This document shows positions 12,711 to 23,844 of a DNA stretch of 64,000 bases, in pieces. The first letter of the stretch is position 1, and each line of letters begins with the position of its first letter. Origin of the DNA: Yponomeuta sedellus (lineage: Eukaryota; Arthropoda; Insecta; Lepidoptera; Yponomeutidae); NCBI GenBank assembly GCA_934045075.1, contig OW203727.1, positions 14,919,501 to 14,983,500 on the forward strand, written 5' to 3'. The notes below the pieces were generated by a model. That model was not told the origin of the DNA and made no database searches. It was given only the letters and a program-made list of their open reading frames with translations. Both the position numbers and the translations under genes were made by a program.

Positions 12711-14200
12711 CTGAAAACAGAAAAATATTATGAGAATCAAAAAGTTCAACATATATCTTATCTATAGTTCCCTGGTAACACTCAAGTTTAAACAACTTAA
12801 GCAGAAAAAAGTCGAGTAAACCAAGGAACTAGTTCTTGTAACATCGTAGATAGTAACTTTCAGACAGACTCAAAAGATAGTAATCGAAATTATTCCATGG
12901 AAATAAACTCTATCGGAAGGCGGAACCGTAAAGTGGAAGGAGATTCATTGCTTGGTTGTAAAAACTAACTTGCGAGAAATTCAATTTCAGCTGCGGAGGC
13001 GGAATTTTCTCAGTTTCCTAAATCAAATCGGAACTTAAACTGCTTTAGTTTATCCAAATATTTATGTATCACACAGTGTTGTTGACATAACGCAAGACCG
13101 TTTCTTCAGTAGGTATCAATCATTATTTAAACTAAATCCAACTAGTTTGTTGGAGTTTATAATTTTCAAATAGTGTTGCTTTAATTTATTCATACACGCT
13201 AACAGTATCATATTTCAAGAGTAGGTATATAAAATAAAAAAAAAACATTTACGTACTACACACAGAAACTTCATTGAGACACTACTATCAGTTAGCACAG
13301 TATCCTTTGAATCCGTACGTCTGGCACGGCTATAGCGCATTTATCACGCTCCTATTCACTTATGTTTTCTTTTTTTTGTGAATCTACGCGGTGGTAATTC
13401 CGCAAGTCAATTGGCACAGTTTGTTTTCAACCACAGAATAGATTGAACCTGTGGCGAGGCGTTGTTGTTTGACGAAAACCAACGCGCGGTCGTGACAGTA
13501 GAACATTTTCGATTGCTCGAACCGTACGGGGGAAAGTGCTCTCGAGGACACTCGGCTTCGTCGGCCCGTGACATTAGAATAGAGACACTTTGTTTGAGAC
13601 GTGCCTATTAAACTCAATGAGCCAAAGTTACGGTTACCGTCCTAAGAGTCAAATTTTGACACTTAAATATTCGTTTGTTTTCGGACCAATTAAAACCCGA
13701 CTCCTGGGATAGAGAAGCAAGGATACGCTTAACGCAGATATGAGTTTGGGGCACAATCATCATCGTTTATTTTTGAGTCGTGCGTGACAAAAGACAACCC
13801 CGTGATAAATCTAGTAGAAGTTACGCAAGCTTTTGAATTGGGATTTGTGATGGCAAGCAATTTGTATCGCGATGCTCCCACGACATCACCTTGCTACAAT
13901 AGGTATACCAATTTCATGAATAAAGCGAAACGCTCGACACCTAATTTGCAAAGTGAATGGTTTTCACGCATGAAGCAACTGCTTTTACTAATGTCAACAA
14001 TGTGTCGAAAGTGCAAACTTACGGCTGTGTTTACCTACCTCATCATATACGAAGGAGATACCTACTACCTAAGGGCACTTGAGCTGGCTAATAAACTAAG
14101 TAAAGGGGAAAGGAGATGGGTACCTATTTATTGATTGCCCGCCTAACGTAATTTTCTTGATTAATCTTCCTCAGTATTATGTCGTCTCTGCTCTACTATG
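12711..14200. other. Candidate intron sequence without recognised features
   Basis: No exon or known repeat was identified. Frames at 13384-13617 (minus) and 13784-14134 (plus) lack motifs and splice context. Confidence 0.4.
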
Positions 14201-14570
14201 CACACTGGTTCCACGCCCTAAGAGTAGCGGTCATAGGGTTTCGCGATAATAATGACTGTCGTTGTCATAGCTGATTATTATTATTATGGTGTTTTGTAAT
14301 ACTTTAAGCCATAACACAATAAAAAAAAAACAAAATAATCTTAAAAAGCTTATTTTATTTACAAAATTATGCATTTTTATTACACTTAAAAGAAGGTTTG
14401 CAACTTAATAACTATTAAACCTTACTATTTACATTTTATATTACAAATAAAGTAAATACTTAACTAACATCTAAGTACAAACACACAATTGGACAAAAAA
14501 TATTATATTTACATAATAGGAGTTATGTAAAAAATAACATAAATACCTATCTTATTTTTTACATTTTTTC

Positions 14571-16881
14571 CTAAACCGACAACAAATTTAATACTTCTTT
14601 TGATAGAATAGACTTCTTCTTCTGTGGTAACCTTCTTAAACTAGAAATATAAGGATCCGAATTAAGGAGAAGTCTATGTATCAAGTCGGTGTTTGTGACA
14701 ACCCGAGACATTTTCCTCGTGTTGTCACGCCTGAAGAGTTTGATTAATTTATTGCAAGATTCGGCGGCCTCTTCCGAAAGCTCACCTATTGACAATAATG
14801 CGTGTTCAATTACTTCCGACCCATGAATGAGGACCTTATGTACAGACGATGGCAAGTTGTACCATGGATAGGTAGCAACAAGTTTACGTGCTGTTTCTAG
14901 AGAATACTCTTTAAAAGTGGCGTTATTAATTTTGTATCCCGACGAAAGACACTGCAGCAGATTATGACATCTGTCAATAAGGATTTTATCTAATCCAGTA
15001 ATTTCCGCTGAAACCGCTGAGTTAGAAAAAAACTTTCTGGCAGTGTTTCCGTCGTTAGATGTGCCACTTCCTCCACTTCGCGGTTTGTCGACTATTAGAC
15101 CAAGTTTCTGCCTAAACTGTTGCTGCACATGTTGTTTTTTTTGTGCAAGAAGAGCTTTTTCGTCTGAAGAACGTACCTGCCATTTCTTTATGTCTAATCT
15201 ATAAGAAACGTGAATTAAATATTCGAAGAATCGGATATACGAGTGAAGAGGAGATAGTCCAAATTGATAGGTACCACTATCTGCAGTTTTGCTCAGCGAT
15301 TTATCAATGTCATTCATCTCTTTTGGAGTTGAACCACAAATATAACATCTACTACAAGATGTATCGCTCAGAGCACTGCACACTTTACCATCAACCATGG
15401 TTAATTGTAAAGAATGCTGCACTTTTATTTCATATTCACCGTGAGTGAAAGAAGTCGGTTGTAAACTATCAATTTTAGTCTTGAAATAAGCTTCTTCTTG
15501 CACAGAAAGGTCTTTGGATTCTTTGGCAAATTGGAATCGAATAGGCCTACAATACCTGGTGGAAGAAGGGCGCGGATTTTTCCAAACTATTTGATCTGGG
15601 TCGGAGGTATTGGACTTACAAACCAATTGAAGAGGACAATATGAAGTAACAAACATACTGCCATCATCATCGATACCAGAATCTCCAAAAATCTGTTTAT
15701 ATTCGCTGTGCCCCGTACTCCCATCGAAACCCCATTTTCCAATCAAAACAAATTCTTTATTAGGGTCAATATTATTCAAAACGGGTTTTTGGGATTCTAG
15801 TATCCGGCAAGCAGTATGATCTAACAATGATTGTAATTCTACTTCAGCAGATGATTCCGTGATAAACTCTTGCGATGGATAGCACCGCTTCTTAGCTTCT
15901 AACACTTTTTGATAAGATGGTAATGCATTAGGTGATTTTGCATTAACGAAGTCTTTCACCAAAAGATACTGATGTTTAGTCAGTTTTGTCTCATTTATAA
16001 GAGACAAGACTTCGTCAGTGCTGAAATTTAAAGATGCAGCGGCGTTAGATAGACTAGAATCGTCCAACAAAGAATTTATCGCAGAACTGTCTACTTTACT
16101 TAACTCTGCAAGCCTGCGGCGTTTTGATCTCTTGCTACATTCCTCAAAGTCCTTCCTGTGCTGGTGCTGTTGGGTGCTTGTCGAAGCTTCTGCTGCTGGC
16201 CGTTGGGTGTTGTGGCTCCCTACTGTTGCACAAGTTGGCAGAACGCAAACTTCAATTTCGTTCAGCCAGTCTCCGTACTTAGAGACCATGCGAGAATGGT
16301 TGCGCGTGACTTGCTTCCAAATTGCTACCAATCTTGTACAAACTTTAGTAACTCTTTTTTCCAAGTCATCAGCAATGTAATTCTCAACATCAGGCAGCAA
16401 TTGTATTAGGTCTCGAAAAACTCGATGCCAACGCTCCAGTTCAGATTTGCTGTCTTTAATAGACAGCCAAGTATCTAGTACAAGCATTCTTTTGAAAGAA
16501 CACTTAATACTAGTACCTAAAACAAAATAAAAATACGTTAAAAGCGGATCAAAATAGATACATGTTTCGTAGCAAGTGCTACGCGCCTGCTACGCGTTCA
16601 GGCGCGCGGCGTAGCACCTGGCTGCACCTTACAGACGCAGCATGACGCAGCTAAATTTGGAGAGGCCTAGTAGTAGACATTGTAACCCATATTTCTATAC
16701 CAAATTGAATGGTACAAGTAGGTACAAACATAAGTAAAAGCTTCAACGTAAAAAATATACAGACATAAATACATAAAAAATGCCACGTTGGCGTAGCACT
16801 CTATTTAAAAAAAAAATGTAGAAGGAAAAGGCAAAATAGTAAAGTAAATTAATAATACATACCTGTGACTTCAAATTCCAT
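14571..16881 (-). CDS. Transib transposase (RAG1-core homologue), two exons
   Basis: A DDE recombinase predicted to cut and join Transib ends in the nucleus; Transib is the superfamily related to the RAG1 recombinase core. Exon 1 is 16863-16881 (19 nt, ATG at 16881-16879) with donor GTATGT. Exon 2 is 14571-16516, after acceptor TTTTGTTTTAG. The join is in frame and gives 654 aa, 16 more than the open frame starting at 16487. Visible landmarks (654-aa numbering): catalytic D271 in KWGFDGSTGH, D382 in MVDGKV, E592 in LSEEAAESCNK; zinc ligands C397/C400 (CYIC) and H566/H571 (VHKVLIH); a basic run KRSKRRR at 135-141 suited to nuclear import. The frame is uninterrupted. A polyadenylation signal lies at 14354-14359 (complement), inside the element. 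The intact triad suggests function, but the terminal repeats have diverged, so current mobility is uncertain. Domestication cannot be excluded. Confidence 0.9.
16517..16862 (-). other. Intron of the Transib transposase gene
   Basis: 346 bp with GT...AG ends, predicted from the in-frame join of a 19-nt first coding exon to the main frame. It contains a GC-rich imperfect palindrome around 16570-16615 (GTGCTACGC and GCGTAGCAC). Confidence 0.75.
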
Positions 16882-17149
16882 TGTAAAATAGCAGGTCACA
16901 GACAAGTTGGAACTTAAACACACGCGTCGCGTCTTGGGCTAATTAAAGCACTTGGTGATAACAGGTTGATGACTAATTACTTGTGTTCACTTCGGATGCC
17001 GAAAAAGGAATGTTGGGAACAATAGATTGCGAAACCTTTTATACCCTCAGGTAGTATGACAATTAGTGGGTAACTGAGCCAGATATCATGGCTTAGCTCA
17101 GTCATTGCCATCCGAGTCCTATGACCTACTACGGTACCACCGTGCTATG

Positions 17150-18200
17150 TAAAGAAACTAACTTTAATTACAGGCATCTCTCATAGTAGAGTGGATGCGT
17201 AATCATCATAGAAATACCGCGATGTCATTTTGCGTTATGTCTTATGTCTGTACTGCACTTATGTCATTTACATTATGTAATAGATATTACCCGCCTTCGT
17301 GGGTAGGTACTATTGGTGCCGAACGGAAGATTAAAAGGTGGTAATAGAGATTTCTGTCACTGCGAACATGTTTTGCTAAACGTATTCTGACTCCGATTGA
17401 TTTATACAACCTTTGTTTATTATTACGTCCCGCAAACTACATACGAAACAAAATAGCGTGGCCAAAATCGTGACGTAACGTTTTTATCGCTTGATATTTA
17501 ACCTTTTGAGTGGCGTGGGTATATTTTGTACAGGAATCTGTTTTTATGGTTTGTGGTCGAAACTTCAAAAATGGCTTTGTAAATTCATTTCTGTAGATCT
17601 AAGTTCTTAATTGAAATGACGGTTTTGTATGCGTAATGCTTGTGTTTGAAATTTATTAAGTAAGCAATGGACGAGATAAGCAGCGCCGAGGATGTTGGAT
17701 TAAGAGGCAAGAGGCCTATGCTCAGCAATGGACTTTACCAAAACATTATTGTATAAAAAGGGCCAAGCTCCATGCCTGAAACTAGATAAATGTGTAGCTT
17801 ATACTTGTAAACAAATAAAACCAAGTATTACATTAAACCAAATAATATTCTTCGTTTTAGTACCACGTGACTAGAATGACTTTCAACATGCCACCGTTAT
17901 GAAAAATATTGATCGTACAGAAGAAAAACATACCACGTTTGTTTATCTTTAAGCATGGCCTCTCCGAATATTATTTTTGTAAGTTCTCCATTAACTGCGA
18001 GTTTTGCATTTATAATCGGAAACATAAAAAAGTAATTTAGGTTTTTATACATTTCTTAGCTACCTTAATGTAAAAACTTATTAAGAGGCTAAAAATGCGG
18101 AATCTGAGATTCCAATAATTTTAAACGCAACGTCTGACCTCCATGGTCAAATTCGTTCTTTTTTTTAAATACTGGCCGCTAATATTTTTCTGTTATATAC
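17150..18200. other. Candidate intron sequence; small retroposon fragment
   Basis: No exon seen. 17690-17745 (AGAGGCCTATGCTCAGCAATGG) resembles a diverged retroposon 3' end of the AGGCCTTTGCCCAGCAGTGG type. The rest is AT-rich and unassigned. Confidence 0.4.
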
Positions 18201-18248
18201 GTTAGTGTTTTGTTTTTGTTGGGTTTAAAATGTCATATCGCTGAAAAA

Positions 18249-19286
18249 ATGGAACTCACTCGTGAAAATATTCGTGCTATGATTTATTACCATTTTCGAC
18301 GTGATTTAACGCAACAACAGTGCGTAGATCAATTAACGTCGACTTTTGGTGGTGAAGCTCCATCAAAAACGACTGTGTATCACTGGTTTAGTGAGTTTAA
18401 TCGCGGGCGCAGTAAGCTCACGGACGAAGTTAAAGAAGGTCGCCCGAAATCGGTGTTTGTGCCACAAAATATTGAAGCTGTGCGAAAACTAATAATGCAA
18501 GACCGCCATTTTACGTATCGCGAGATAGAGGCTATGTATGTCGAGCATTCATTGGATATTACATGAACATTTGTCTGTAAAAAAATTTGTTCGCGTTGGA
18601 TCCCGCACAACTTAACTCAGGATCAAAAAGATGCTCGCGTCGAATGGTGCAAGAAAACTTAAAAAAAAATCAACGGAGGCGACTCAAAATCTGTTTATAG
18701 TATCTACACAGGTGACGAATCCTGGATCTACGCGTACGATCCCGAAACTAAACAACAATCAACAGTTTGGGTGTTTCAAAATGAGCCGAACCCTACGAAA
18801 GTGGCTCGTGCAAAAAGCACTGTAAAAGAAATGGTGGCCTGCTTTTTTGGTATTAATGGCCATGTGGCTACAATACCACTGGAGAATCGCAGAACGGTTA
18901 ATTAGGAGTGGTACACGACCATTTGTTTGCCGGAAGTATTTGGCGAAATACGCCAAAACAACCAGCGACGCAGAATCATACTTCACCATGACAATGCCAG
19001 CTGTCATACATCTCAGGAAACAACTACATTTTTAGATGGTCAAAAAATAGAATTGATGGGTCATCCACCGTACAGCCCTGATTTGGCTCCCAATGATTTC
19101 TATTTATTCCCAAATGTAAAGAATAAATTACGTGTCAACGATTTTCGACCCGTGAAGATGCCGTAGATGCTTTCAAACAGCACGTTTTGGAGATACCTAA
19201 ATCAGTGTGGAAAAAGTGTTTCAAATTGGTTTCATCGAATGCAAAAGTGCATTGATCATAGTGGAGAATACTTTGAAAAACAATAG
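18249..19286 (+). pseudogene. Mariner transposase pseudogene (D,D34D)
   Basis: ATG at 18249 opens a helix-turn-helix N-terminus (MELTRENIRAMI, then TTVYHWFSEFNRGR, then EGRPKS) that ends in a stop at 18564-18566. After further frame shifts come the rest of a mariner transposase: WIPHNLT, the first catalytic Asp in YTGDESW (about 18709-18729), HHDNASCH (Asp at 18990-18992) and YSPDLAPNDFYLFP (Asp at 19095-19097). The last two Asp are separated by exactly 34 residues, the mariner signature. The C-terminus is recognisable to 19286 (MQKCIDHSGEYFEKQ then stop). There are several stops and frameshifts, including TAA near 18900, so the copy is dead. I could not identify terminal repeats. Confidence 0.92.
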
Positions 19287-19745
19287 AAGCATATTTAGCC
19301 ATATACATATGTTTATTTTTTGTATTCCGCATACATAAGTAGCAGCCCTCGTATTAAGAGTTGGTGCTCAGAACCCGTAGCTTTTCGATCGCACGTTAGT
19401 AATTTAACACTGTATATTGGCCGCGTTGCCACATTTTCCACATCGTTAGAGGCACAATATCGGAACCGATGTTTCAAACACACATGTGGACTTACGAAAT
19501 TCGTCCGTTTCGTGCAATAATACACTTGTTTACCATACAATGCAATGTTCCTAAATAGCTCACTGCAAATATGATTGAAAGACAGAACAGTGACCGTCGG
19601 TTCTTACTGTTCATCCGGTTCTCTCATCACAGGGTTAATTGTTTCGCAAAGTTGTTCGTAAGATCGCTTGTACTCGTAGTGTACTGACTGAGAAGTACAA
19701 TTTTTCTTTATTAATGTACGAGTACAATAAAGCGCTCGTGGATAA
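19287..19745. other. No gene recognised
   Basis: Overlapping short frames at 19313-19540 on both strands show no motif. Confidence 0.45.
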
Positions 19746-19748
19746 TCA

Positions 19749-20275
19749 AACCGAGTGATTGGAATCAACTCAAAAATGGGCGACTACCGGGATCAGTGAA
19801 ATTTCGACTTACAATACTCTTACAATACTCTTACAACTCTTACAATACTCTCTGTATTACGTACAGGCAGCAACATCTTTTTTGTACATTGACATTCAGC
19901 AAACAGAATGTAAATTCTTTACGTTGAAATAAATTGATTTGATTGATTTGATTGATTGAATCACTTAGACTAAGCAACAAAGGGCGTGGTCAGGTGCAGG
20001 ATAGGTGACCGTGCCGTGATTACCGCTAGTGGCATCTTTCCGAGCGCTTCCGTACTTCGCAAGGCACGTTAAGCCATTGAGGCTGACTGTCATGTAATAG
20101 CAGTCGTTAAGCCATGTTGAGGCATCATGGGCGGTTTGATAAGTTTTGACAGTAAGGTCCTGTCGTACATCCACCAACCCGGATTGGCCCCGTGATGGAG
20201 TATGCCTAACCTTCCTGCGATGCAGGAAGAGACCCTTGCCCCAGCAGTGGGGACATGGATGATATCGTACAATAA
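19749..20275 (+). mobile_element. 5S-derived SINE (family B), interrupted by a nested insertion
   Basis: The head piece CCGAGTGATTGGAATCAA (19750-19768) is separated by about 185 bp of other repeat from the continuation at 19954: GAATCACTTAGACTAAGCAAC, GGGCGTGGTCAG and GGATAGGTGACCG, the diverged 5S A box, intermediate element and C box. The body then runs to GAGACCCTTGCCCCAGCAGTGGGG. A GAATCA motif on both sides of the insert may be its target duplication. Confidence 0.8.
19771..19953. mobile_element. Nested repeat: family T 5' segment and TTGA-tailed retroposon end
   Basis: 19774-19880 is the antisense of the segment that precedes the tRNA-like head of the SINE at 24920 (GGGCGACTACCGGGATCAGTGAAATTTC, then CTGTATTACGTACAGGCAGC), expanded by a local TTACAATACTC repeat. 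19888-19953 is a retroposon 3' end (GACATTCAGCAAACAGAATG, then TTTACGTTGAAATAAATTGA) with a TTGA tail, shared with 21790-21850. Confidence 0.6.
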
Positions 20276-20431
20276 ATAAATCTGGATTTGAAGGTAAGGA
20301 TAGTCCTTTAGTATTTATTATAGTGTTTAATTCCACCGCATCATAGGCACTAGTGTCCTCCGCCACTTTAAAGACAACAAGATGCAGAGTTGCAACAATA
20401 ATAATCAGGCAGGTAATATACATTACAATAC

Positions 20432-20795
20432 CTTATTCATCATCAACCCATTATGTCCCCACCGAGGAACACGGGTCTCTTCCCTGAGGAAGGTATAGGC
20501 TATACTCCACCACGGGGGCCAAGTCCGGATTTGTGGAGGCTTGCAAGACTAGTGGCTGGTCAGTGTCAGTGTACTGTCAGAAGTTTTCAAGCCACTCTAA
20601 GGCTTGTCTGACTTGGCTTAACGACTGCCATCTATCGACGGCAGCCGGCACCAACTGCTTAATGTGCCTTGCGAAGCTCGAAAAAATGCTACTAGCGTTA
20701 GTCATAGACGGTTTACCCATCCATGCACTGAATGCGCTCTGTGTTGCTAAACCTTCGTGATCGTTTAAGATCACTCAGGCAGAGGGGGCTACTAG
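20432..20795 (-). mobile_element. 5S-derived SINE (family B), diverged
   Basis: Antisense copy. From the low end it has the tail (TGATGATG on the minus strand at 20435), the CCCGTG..CC and GGAGTATAGCC block, then the body. The head at about 20715-20770 keeps a 5S-like order: complement of CGGTTTACCCATCC (C box) and of TGTTGCTAAACCTTCGTGATCG, closer here to 5S rRNA than in other copies. Confidence 0.75.
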
Positions 20796-21715
20796 CGATT
20801 GAATACCTTGTAATACAATACCTCTAATACGAACTATTAGAGTTTAATGGGAGTAGTTATAGTAAAATTGTGTAGACCGCTTACCTCACATTCAAAAAGT
20901 CTTAGGTTCGGAAGCGTTTTTCTAGGTTACGCACGAAAGGTAACCAGTGTGGTAACATATTTATAAATTATTATTGTAACCTATACAATTTATAAATATG
21001 CTTAAGTGCATTGTTTGGAGCAGTTTGTAACTTCATCTTATGCTTCAGACTTGACATTACCGTTAAGTGTACGGATAATGTACGATTCACAGATTGTGTA
21101 ATATGTAGTTGACCTTTGAACCTATCTGGTACGTATTATTATGTATGCAAGTATTATTGTTACCAAAAGTTTGTAGATAAACTGTAATTTCGGTAATTTA
21201 GTGATAATCCACTTTCTGTTTAGGAAAATCTTAACGAATTTTGCATTGTATGTGCAGGCGTAAAGGTATGTAAAGGCGTAGTAAGTATACGAGAAATGTA
21301 CCCCAGGCGTCTTATATGCCTATTCACAATAGCTGAGTTGCCGTTAGACGCAACAGACGTCACCTAGCATAAAAGTAAAGCCTATGAGATATACCATAAT
21401 ATTGGAACATGAATTTTCTGTAAAATCATTGCTGTATTTTGATTAGGGACATCATAGCCTCAATATTAGTAAACTCCAGTAACCATAGGCTGGTTACATA
21501 TAATAAATGGCTGGTTACATATAATAATAAATCTGGTTACATGTGTCTGGCCGCAGCACTTGTCATGTTTTCACGGCCTATGTAAAAAAGTATATATATT
21601 TAATAATGCCTTAACACTTAAAGTTATTAATGGCAATCATGGAATCTTATGCGTATAAGTGGTATCTAATGTATTACATTTAAGACTTGAGAAAAGATGG
21701 TCAGAGTGGAGTTTT
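20796..21715. other. No gene recognised; minor tandem CTGGTTACATATAATAA
   Basis: AT-rich. A short imperfect triplication of CTGGTTACATATAATAA lies at 21489-21546. No exon seen. Confidence 0.45.
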
Positions 21716-21850
21716 TTTTTCCCGCTGCCTTTTTCTCCACTACATTACGGCCCGAAGGCGGCGGCTTTCACTTTCATGTTACATTGTATTTTGACATTCA
21801 GCAAACAGAATGTAAATTCTTTACGTTGAAATAAATTGAATTGAATTGAA
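21716..21850 (+). mobile_element. TTGA-tailed retroposon fragment
   Basis: Shares GACATTCAGCAAACAGAATG, TAAATTCTTTACGTTGAAAT and the AATTGA tail with 19888-19953. A GC-rich block (CGGCCCGAAGGCGGCGGC) precedes it here. Class unknown, probably the 3' end of a SINE or LINE. Confidence 0.6.
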
Positions 21851-22519
21851 TAAAAGAGAAGATAGATCGTATTCCTTGTAAAGAACAGTAATATATTCTC
21901 ACACAGCATCTTAAGTTTTATAGAAGGAGTTGTTGAAAAAAATATTCATTATTTCTGGATACATACGAGTACAATGGATACATTGTAATGCGATTGCTTA
22001 GTAGACTACAAAATAATGTCAAATGCCAGTTAATAGCCTTCCTAATGTAACTCTATTGAACAACTTTATGCGTTTAGTAGATACCTATATACTAGGCCCA
22101 GATTGGCGGTCGATGGGCAGAACCGCCTCTATACTCTTGACGTTATTCGTTTTCAAATTGCGTCAAAATTAAATTAGTCAGGAATCACCACGAAATGACA
22201 ATGAGTCATAAGAAACAACATTATCCTTATAGAAAATATAGAGTGCATTGGAAGCCAAATGCATATTATAGCTAAATAAAAGACCAATACGCGCTAATAG
22301 TACCGTCGACAGCACATCAAACTTTACAGTTTAGCTGGAAATGGCTCGTAAGGCAGAGTGCAATGATGTAAAGGATGATGTGCTGTAGACTGTGTGCGAG
22401 CACCGAGCCCGGAGTTGGCGAATGGCGAGAGATTACATAAAGCCTTATTAAAGGCTTTAATACAGCTGCGGCTGGCGGTGGTCGGCTGATGATGATTTTT
22501 GTTACAGTTAAGTACTTAC
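21851..22519. other. Candidate intron sequence
   Basis: Sequence immediately downstream (minus strand) of the signal-peptide exon. A small hairpin TAAAGCCT/AGGCTTTA is at 22438-22461. Nothing else recognised. Confidence 0.4.
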
Positions 22520-22604
22520 ATCTGCTGCAGTGGTTGTGGAACTGAAAGCCAATAACAGTGTCGCGGCACACAGCGCCGCTGAACACCGTATCAACATCGT
22601 TTGT
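22520..22604 (-). CDS. First coding exon of a host gene: signal peptide
   Basis: On the minus strand an 85-nt exon lies between acceptor TTTTTGTATTGTTACAG (complement of 22605-22621) and donor GTAAGT (complement of 22514-22519). ATG is at 22597-22595, with seven bases of 5' UTR in this exon, so a further 5' UTR exon should lie at higher coordinates. The 26 encoded residues form a good signal peptide: MLIRCS, a hydrophobic core AALCAATLLLAF, and a polar cleavage region STTTAAD with small residues at -1 and -3. The exon ends in phase 0 after GAT. The longer frame on this strand (22317-22613) is a different frame and shows no motif. The mature protein is probably secreted; the candidate next exon is 12686-12710. 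Confidence 0.6.
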
Positions 22605-23674
22605 CTGTAACAATACAAAAAGCGCATGGTTAGGAAATGAAAATTAAGAATTGACTATAACTTTCTGTTGGATTTGGTTTTGTAAGGCGCTAGGCGATGC
22701 TAACTAACGCCACCGATAGAAAAAAAAATATCTTCCAAACGGTTCCGTAAAAAGTGAATTTCAAAAATCTTAATAAATGTAGTAGCTGTTTTAGAACCTA
22801 CTGACAAGAACCTAGGTCCATCAATGTAGGACTTTAGAGCAGTTTTGCCAAAAACGGCCGTTTTAAAGTCCCAGGTTGTGGATCCTAGGTTCTAGACTGT
22901 AGGTTCCAAAAATAGTTGTCAAACTTGTTAAAATTTCTAGTGACGATTTTTTGATGCCGCTATACAGTTAGCAAAAAAGGGACCTTATATAAGGGGCGCC
23001 CCTTAAATTCCATTTTTAAATGCTGAAAACAGCAAAGTAATTTGCCTACTTCATTAATATCGTATGTGCATTGATTGGATTAAGTAAATTAAAATCACAC
23101 GATGTATTGTTGGTAAAATGAATCTTTTGAGCTCTGAATCGGGTTCATCGATTCGAAATTAATATATTACTGGCCACAAAGGGAACCAATTTTCACCAGA
23201 TTGAAAGTATCGAGTTGATTATTTATACTAAAAATAAATCCGTAAATTTTGTCTCTGTCTATCATATGTCTATCTCACTCTATCTCTTTGTGCGCGCATC
23301 ACTCCTCCAGTGAATGGGCTTGAATAAAACTTGCCATGATTATAACATATTTTAAACTTTCGCGACTTGTACACATAGATTATACTTCACATTCCTCTGT
23401 AACATACATATGCCAGACAACATCACGTATAAGTCCATGGGGGGTAATAAAATCATCATAAGCTGTGAGGTCATTGATTAATGGTTTTACAATACTAGGT
23501 ACAATGGCGAATTCAATTAATCAGGTTATGAAAAACCAGTACACAATCGGAATTATTGGGGAGGTGCCGAAATATTAGGTGGTGCCTAGATCATTCCGCC
23601 GGGTTACACTCTCTGTGGAGCGCTCTATGTATAGTGTAGGGTCTGTTTTTGTATGTCTGTTAATAAATTGTTGC
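22605..23674. other. No gene recognised
   Basis: Presumed intron of the minus-strand gene. A segment at 22770-22920 contains an imperfect inverted arrangement of AGGTTCTA and TAGAACCTA blocks. No repeat family assigned. Confidence 0.4.
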
Positions 23675-23765
23675 TTACTAAGCTGTGGTAGCGCAGTGGG
23701 TTGAACAATGAACTCGTCATGTACATAGCCGCACTGGGATCAAACCTGGGTCTCGAGAGACTAAC
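23675..23765. mobile_element. Rearranged tRNA-derived SINE (family D) fragment
   Basis: Begins AGCTGTGGTAGCGCAGTGGGTT (A-box head, sense) and continues into the antisense B-box side (CCGCACTGGGATCAAACCTGGGTCTCG). Two parts of a family D copy are thus joined in opposite orientation. A family T 3' end piece (TTTAGCCTCTAAATAGGTTTTTAA) follows at 23819-23842. Confidence 0.55.
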
Positions 23766-23844
23766 CTATGTATCACGGTATTTATTTTTAAAGTTTCGTA
23801 CATTTGTTAATTTAGTATTTTAGCCTCTAAATAGGTTTTTAAAT

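Larger units (their letters stand above)
14201..17144 (-). mobile_element. Complete Transib DNA transposon
   Basis: A 2944-bp element flanked by a perfect 5-bp duplication, CTATG (14196-14200 and 17145-17149), the size expected for Transib. Both termini begin with CAC: left CACACTGGTTCC, right (inward) CACGGTGGTACC, 9 of 12 identical. Each heptamer differs by one base from the RAG signal heptamer CACAGTG. Further in, both ends share GGTCATAGG (14229-14237; complement 17118-17126) and AATGACTG (14251-14258; complement 17099-17106), so the imperfect inverted repeats extend about 55 bp with a 10-bp offset. The element encloses one intact spliced transposase gene. It lies in the same orientation as the candidate host exons on either side. 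Confidence 0.9.

Noticed and set aside
15143..16409. Plus-strand frames at 15143-15448, 16018-16380 and 16158-16409
   Set aside because: They lie opposite the transposase exon and have no family resemblance.
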